DNA from: Euborellia annulipes | Taxonomy: Eukaryota; Arthropoda; Insecta; Dermaptera; Anisolabididae | Direction: 5' to 3' | DNA length: 64,000 nucleotides | NCBI GenBank assembly: GCA_023213315.1 | Contig: JAKCPI010012734.1 | Location: forward strand, 124,001-188,000 | In this document: piece by piece, positions 58,440 to 64,000 of the stretch | How the letters are laid out: each line of letters begins with the position of its first letter | Position numbering within the stretch: position 1 is the stretch's first letter | The notes under the pieces: generated by a model | Seen by the model: only the letters and a program-made list of their open reading frames with translations | Database searches by the model: none | Told to the model about the DNA's origin: nothing | Made by a program: the position numbers and the translations under genes

Positions 58440-58500
58440 ACATTAATCCTGATGAATGCCGGACAAATCGGCCGAAACGTCGACAATTATATTAAATAAA
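58440..58500 (+). repeat. Best canonical hammerhead-like core
   Basis: CTGATGA (58449-58455), then GCCG ... CGGC able to pair as stem II, then GAAACGTC (58474-58481). All invariant core positions of a hammerhead ribozyme (CUGANGA, GAAA) are present. Stems I and III and a cleavage triplet upstream are not convincing. Single copy, no inverted partner seen. Confidence 0.45.
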
Positions 58501-58524
58501 GCGAAAAAAGAAATATTTTTTCAT

Positions 58525-60845
58525 TAAATACCTCCCAAAAATAAAACACGATTAGTTTTACATCAGTAGAAATTTTTAGAAAAACCTTTAATTGGAAGCC
58601 ATTTACTTGATATTTCTGTCATATATATTGCATATTATATGGCATATTTAGGGATTTTTACTGCATAAAAATCCGGGATTTATTCATAAACGAGACCAGA
58701 CCATTGAACGAAAAAGATGATAACAAGTTCATTTATTTAAAAAAAAAAAACTTTTCTTTCTATTTCGATTTTTATCCTCTATTCATTAAAAAAAAAGCTG
58801 ATAATGATGTGCATTTGAAAAGAAAACAAAAACACCTAAAGTTCTACAGTATAATAATGAAAATACGTTTCATTATATTTCAATTTATATACCGCATTGA
58901 TTATTCTTTCTTTATAAAAGGAAAAAACAATATTTAGATTTGGGGGCTTTATGAACAATAAATAAATCATCGTATCGTTTATTTTCATTTGATAATTTAT
59001 TAAAATCATTTTTTTTAAATTTGATATTGAAATAATAAATGAAAATTGATTTCAAAAAATAAACAAAAAATAGTTATTCAATCTCTTTTTTTGTAAAAAA
59101 AAAAAAAAAAAAAGTGTGGGTGACATTATATTGTTGTAAAGAAAGTGAAGTGAAACTTAATGCATGATAGAGCAAGTTGGTAAACAAATCTAACCAATTT
59201 CCTTGGGTGATTTCGAATGTTTAGTAATAACTTATAAGGTGTTTTTTTTTTTTTTTTTTTAACTTACCCCATCCAACCCCGTTGAGCTCGTGAAGTGGTA
59301 TTTTTGAGTGGCTCAAAGCAAAAGTGGACCAAGTCCAAAAGTAAACAATTTGCTTATTTTTCCTTTTTCGGATAGTAAATTATGGTAGTTATTCGGTGTA
59401 ATAATGAACCAGGTCCATGTTCAATACTAATCCTCCAGAATCCAGCAATTCCTTAATGCCGAAAAAAAAATCTGAAAACAATCCAAAAATCTTAATAAAA
59501 TAGTTGGTCATGTGGTTTCAAACAAAAACTCATGATTAGAGGTGTTAGATTATGGAAAAAATTAATCGATTGTTGGGTCCGTTTCCCATTTGACTTTTTT
59601 TTTTTTTTTTTAAACGAAATTTGTTTCCCTCCTTCGAAAATTTTTTTCGTCAAATTTGGAAAAACCATTCTTTTCTCTCTGGTGAACACCACTTCAATTT
59701 TTTGCAAATACGAGTAGGCCCTAGTAGTGGGACTGAAATATTTGCAATAAATTAAAGTAGTGAGAGAGAAGTAATCGATGTTTTTATTCGCGTTATCTTT
59801 CTAATTTATTAATATTATTATAATAAAATAGGATATAGGGGTCCAAAGTAGGCTCTAATTTTTATTCCCGATAAGTCCTACTTTGGTCCCCAACCGGGAG
59901 AAAATGGAAATTTGTACTTTATAAGGGTTCAAAGTAGGATCTATTTTTAACATGTAAATAGACCTCTTTGAACTCCCAAGTCCGATATAAGACCGACTTT
60001 GGGCTTACAGCAGCCCTTAATATTTCGACTCGGAGGAATAATACTTAAGTTAACAATTTTTTCTTACAATAGGATTACATTTGAGAACAAAATACCTTTT
60101 ATTAACTTCAAAGAACAGACCCGTAGTTTTAAATTTGATACCCTTTTTACGGTATATCAAATCATTATAGATCAACTATATTTAAATCATAGCATATCGA
60201 ATTTCTCAAAAATTCAAATTTTCTACCATTCCCTTTTAGGAATTGATCCCTAATTATATAGTTCTGTGGAGATAAAAATAACTTGGGCATTCGAGATAAT
60301 TATCTATCTGGATTAAAAAAAAAAAAAAAAAAAAAACTCAATAGAATAAAAAAGACATAATGATTAGATTTGATTAAAAAGCAATATTATCCCCATTATT
60401 TCAAATGAATTCAGAAAGTGAAATTCTTTAGGCGCTTGAATATCTTCATTATCCTTGGAGATGCAGGTGTTTTAAGTGTCTTAGCAATTACGAATCGGAA
60501 ATAACTGCCTTTTCCCCTTTCATATGCCCTCCGCCACTTCAAAAAAAAAAAAAAAAAAACTTGTTTCGTGTTCGATGGCTCGAGGGGGAACATTTTGAGC
60601 ACGCTCCAGTCCCGTCATAAAAATACACTAATTAAAAAATACAGCCATTATTATGATTTTTTTTTTTTTTTACTTCTTGGTTCGATAATCAATTTTCTTC
60701 TAAGAGTCATTAATTAAAAGCCGAAAGATATATTGAATCTAAGCGGCTTTTTTAAAATAGAAACAAAAACCTTTATTTAAAAAAAAAAAAAAAATTCGAT
60801 AAACTTTGCATCTCTAGTTTGTAATAAATATATTTCGACTCTATT
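58525..60845. other. AT-rich DNA with short repeated words
   Basis: No gene. At 59835-59950 the words GTCCAAAGTAGGCTCT, TCCTACTTTGGTCCCC and GTTCAAAGTAGGATCT recur in alternating orientation. Long A or T runs at 59097-59114, 59240-59260, 60316-60338. Confidence 0.5.
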
Positions 60846-60850
60846 TTTTT

Positions 60851-61095
60851 TTTTTTTAACATTCACACTTTTTTCTCATTCACACTCACACTCACACACA
60901 CATTCACACTGTCTTTTCGGCAACTCAGGCCATATAAGACATTTACGATAACCGTTATTTATGAATTTATATATATTAGGGTCCAGGCATTTTTATTTAA
61001 GCCATCTGGTATCCAAATGGCTTAAATAAAATCATCGGACTGCCTGGGGTCCGAACCCGCGACGTTTGGTATATGAGGTTAGCACGCTAGACTCT
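60851..61095 (-). repeat. tRNA-derived SINE, near full length
   Basis: GT-rich tail, TTATATGGCCTGAGTTGCCG, the body hairpin (60992-61030; arms of 18 bp with a single mismatch and a 3-nt loop), B-box GGTTCGGACCCC and AGCGTGCTAACCTC. The outermost head is cut off. Confidence 0.9.
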
Positions 61096-61267
61096 ATTTA
61101 TATGTAATAAAAAATTTTATGAAATTTTTTTTTTCGAAAAAAGAAAAATTTATTTTAATATCATTTAAACAGGTTATTCCAAATAAAAGTATTAATTTAG
61201 TTGTCAACCTTCTTTGGTAGTATGAAGTATGAAAATTATAGAGCGTCTCAAATACATCATTACACAA

Positions 61268-61320
61268 AATGTTTTTTTCGGCTTTTTATTGGCCATCCTC
61301 AGTACCTAATGGTTTTATTA
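61268..61320 (-). repeat. Hammerhead-like core fragment
   Basis: On the - strand CTGAGGA, T, GGCC, AATAAAAA, GCC, GAAAA: same layout as the Penelope-like pairs. An ACACAAGGTTAAGTTTCAAA stretch at about 61.51 kb is related to the 35.8 kb pair. Confidence 0.45.
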
Positions 61321-61745
61321 AAACTTTTGTGGTGTGTATTATTATGGGAGTTTTTAATTATAGAGCACATTTTGTATTAATTATTTATATTTTTAATAAA
61401 TAATTAATACAAAACTCGGTACCTAACTTAATATAATCCAAAGAATTCACCGTTGGCGCTCGTTGAAACATTCTTAAATTAAATTAAATTTTCTAATTAT
61501 AGATAAATAAATAACACAAGGTTAAGTTTCAAAAGCATTTTATTTTAGCTTATGCTCATTTCGACTTTAAGGGTAGGGCCCACACGGATGACTTTTGTCA
61601 CGCAACAGTTTCTATTACTGTCACCCTTCAAAATCTGGCCGCGCCAACGAGTAGGTGACTGTCACGATTATTTTTTTACAAATATTTAATTCAGTAGTAA
61701 AATGGACTTCGATGAGACTGCACTTGTGTGCGCTCTTTTAATAAA

Positions 61746-62033
61746 TAATCGAAAAAACTGAAAAAGAACATCAGTCAATTACTAGTACTTTTTGGCCGAT
61801 TTTGTTCAAAAGCTCATTTTCACCCCTTGGGGAGCTGCCAAACTTAAATATAAAATTTCAACCTCGTAGTTCATTTTCTTCATGTTTAAAAATGCCCATA
61901 CACACACACAGATATACCATGTCGCGAAAACCACTTTTTTGGACTCAGGGAACCACAAAACATGTAACGAATTTTTGACATGAATCCAATACTTTGTCTA
62001 TATATATTTCATATATAGGGTAAGAGAAAGTAA
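61746..62033 (-). repeat. Family A repeat, ACTTTCTCTTACC-end half
   Basis: CTGAAAAAGAACATCAGTCA, GGCCGATTTTGTTCAAAAGC, CACTTTTTTGGACTCAGG, AACGAATTTTTGACATGAAT and GGGTAAGAGAAAGTAA. The foldback half is absent. Confidence 0.87.
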
Positions 62034-62160
62034 TACCAAACAACGTCTTCCAATGTAAAATTTCATTTCAAAATTCCAACGGGAAGTTATCCAAATAGAG
62101 CGTGACAGACGGACAGACAGACAGACGGACATTAGCGAATTATATATATATATAGATAAT
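62034..62160 (+). repeat. RTE-like tail fragment
   Basis: ATGTAAAATTTCATTTCAAA, GACAGACGGACAGACAGACA, GGACATTAGCGAATTATATA and TATATATAGATAATTAG: the 3' tail pattern of RTE-derived elements. Confidence 0.45.
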
Positions 62161-62164
62161 TAGA

Positions 62165-63845
62165 TGATAATTTATGTATAGACTCTTCAAACATAAAGAT
62201 AAATAGAATTTATCCGAAACGTACCAAATTTTAAGGGAATTATTCCATTATTTGACCCCTTCTTTTATCGTTTTAAACTCGCCATTTATAATTATCCTCC
62301 TTAATACGACCTTTTTTTTATTTAACAATTTAAAACAGAATCGTTCGATAAATTCAATTTTTATTTAAAACTATAGAAAAGGTCGACTTGCCTAATATAG
62401 CCCAGTATGTTTTTATTAAGGGCATTCAGTGTAATCTCTTGTTAAGCCTGAGTTAAAAAAAAATCTCTAAATATTTTTTATCATCCTATTCAATGTGTAT
62501 CTGCTCTTTGGAACAATTTTGTCTTTCATGGCAAATTAAAAACTCTAAAACATGAGCTTTAAAAAAAATTCTGAAAAGCGTTTTGTTTACTAGAAATAAA
62601 ATAAGCTTTTATGCTAAATTAAATTTGCCTTCGTTAAAAAAAATTTTTTATTTCCATTTCTATAGAAAAAAATTTTTCTCGTTTTTCTTTTTCATTTCAA
62701 TTCCGAAAGACAATAATTTGTTTTTATTAATAAAGGAACGCTCTCTGAATTAAACTAAAAAAAAATCTAATTAAAATAGATAGGGATTTGAATTCATAAA
62801 TATGAAAAGAATTTTATTACCAAGCACATCAAAGAGATATTTTCTGAATTTTTAAGGCGGTTTCTTTTGTTTACTATATTTATTTCAAAAAAATGCAAAA
62901 TAACTAACTTAGTATTAAAATTTCAAAATTCCAAATTGAATTCTTTAGCTTAATTATACTAATTAACGTTTTTTTTTTTTTAAAGATTTGTTCATCTTTT
63001 GGATTAATTAAACTAATTTAGAGGACTTTTGGAAATATAATCTAGACATTTTAGGAAGTTGATCTAGTGAACCGTGATTGTGGAATAAATTTGGAGAGTA
63101 ATTGCCCTTTGAGAGACTGCAAAGAGCCAAAGGCAATGAATGGTCTCTCCTAATTAATGTCCAATATATCTCTTTCTAAATAAAAAAAAAAAAAACGAAT
63201 GATTAAAAGACTCTAGGAGAGTTTAAAAAAATAACTTTGAGGATAAAGTTTTTTTTTATATTAACAGGCGGAAAAGAAGTTTTATAACCCCTTGAAATTA
63301 GATAACCCATTTGACTGATTCTAGATCAGCGTTATAAAAACTTTTTTTTTTGTGATTATCATAAAATTTGATCATATCAGGAGGGTTGATCCTATAAGCT
63401 ACATTTCGATACAAAGATTCATATTATTACTAGTGTCTTTCCGATTTGTCCCCATTAAAATTAATTAAAAATCTGATTAAATTTTTGTTTGTTTTCGGCC
63501 AGACTATACCAAAAATTTACACATTCAAAAAATTTCAAAATAAAAACAAGAAAAATAATTATACATTAGAAAATACATAATATCAACAGAAACTTTACAT
63601 AATTTATAAATATACATTTTTTATTACAATTTGTTGTTTTATGCGTTGTTTTTTGTATAATTTTGGATTTTGATTTTGATTTTATTTTTTTTTAAATATG
63701 TATAATACTTTTTATGTATTCCAATCTTATATGTAGCTATATTTTTTGTTTAAACTTTGTTTTAGGGCCAAATAGCTTAGGACTAAAAGCCAAAAAATAA
63801 ATAATTAAAAAAAATTACATAATTTTAACAAAATAGCCAGAAAGA
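62165..63845. other. AT-rich DNA
   Basis: Nothing recognised. Confidence 0.45.
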
Positions 63846-63849
63846 AAAA

Positions 63850-63944
63850 AATGTATTTGGTATCCAAATGGCCTGGGATCCGAACCCGCGACCCTTGGTA
63901 TAGAAGGCCAGCACGTTAGTCACTACACCAAGCCCGAGGGCTTA
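63850..63944 (-). repeat. tRNA-derived SINE, head portion
   Basis: On the - strand CCCTCGGGCTTGGTGTAGTG (A-box), ACGTGCTGGCCTTCTATACC, B-box GGTTCGGATCCC, CCATTTGGATACC. The CAGTCCGA and first hairpin arm are deleted. Confidence 0.85.
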
Positions 63945-64000
63945 TAAATTTTTGAATTCAAATCTTATCCAAGTCCATTAAAAAAAAATTTATTGAATGC

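Larger units (their letters stand above)
15548..64000 (+). other. Intron 2 or beyond (at least 48 kb)
   Basis: Downstream of the Ig exon the sequence is repeats and AT-rich DNA to the end of the window. I found no further Ig, transmembrane or kinase exon on the + strand and no convincing gene on the - strand. A short exon without a long reading frame could have been missed. Confidence 0.4.

Noticed and set aside
35990..63944. CRISPR-like array from recurring GGTTCGGACCC and hairpin words
   Set aside because: Copies are kilobases apart in both orientations with shared bodies: SINEs in an animal genome.

Overview
This 64 kb window is AT-rich animal nuclear DNA, probably from an arthropod (low certainty: it rests on the Otk-like exon and the style of the mobile elements). 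It holds very little coding sequence. I see no bacterial genes, no operon and no CRISPR array. Most listed short reading frames fall in repeats or low-complexity DNA and are not genes.

The one gene I can support lies on the + strand. Exon 1 (start codon at 49, donor after 112) encodes a signal peptide. A compatible phase-1 exon at 15236-15547 encodes one complete immunoglobulin domain that resembles the first Ig domain of PTK7/Off-track (Otk). Intron 1 would be about 15.1 kb. The next intron would run at least 48 kb, to the end of the window, so the window is essentially the 5' end of a long receptor-like gene filled with transposons.

The rest is a nested repeat landscape. (1) Family A is a non-autonomous element of about 600-700 bp, present about 20 times in both orientations. 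One end is a foldback of about 90 bp, the other a GGTAAGAGAAAGT-type end, and several copies contain an exact RFX X-box-like palindrome. (2) tRNA-derived SINEs occur about ten times; several carry a strong internal hairpin in the body. (3) A set of inverted-pair elements resembles Penelope-like retroelements, with a CTGARGA...GAAAC core like that of hammerhead ribozymes. (4) hAT-type elements occur, four of them dated by flanking duplications: a 2.2 kb element with a perfect 8-bp duplication and three short ones nested in other repeats. (5) There is a broken mariner transposase, an RTE-like fragment, a TA-flanked MITE, a 5S rRNA-like pseudogene and several long near-perfect hairpins.

Nesting gives relative ages: hAT MITEs lie inside family A copies and inside the dead mariner, and a family A copy lies inside the 2.2 kb hAT element. 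A few less AT-rich, apparently single-copy stretches (near 29.6-29.96, 36.84-37.1, 38.2-38.55, 50.0-50.3 and 53.68-53.95 kb) carry homeodomain-type or X-box motifs and are the best candidates for intronic regulatory DNA.
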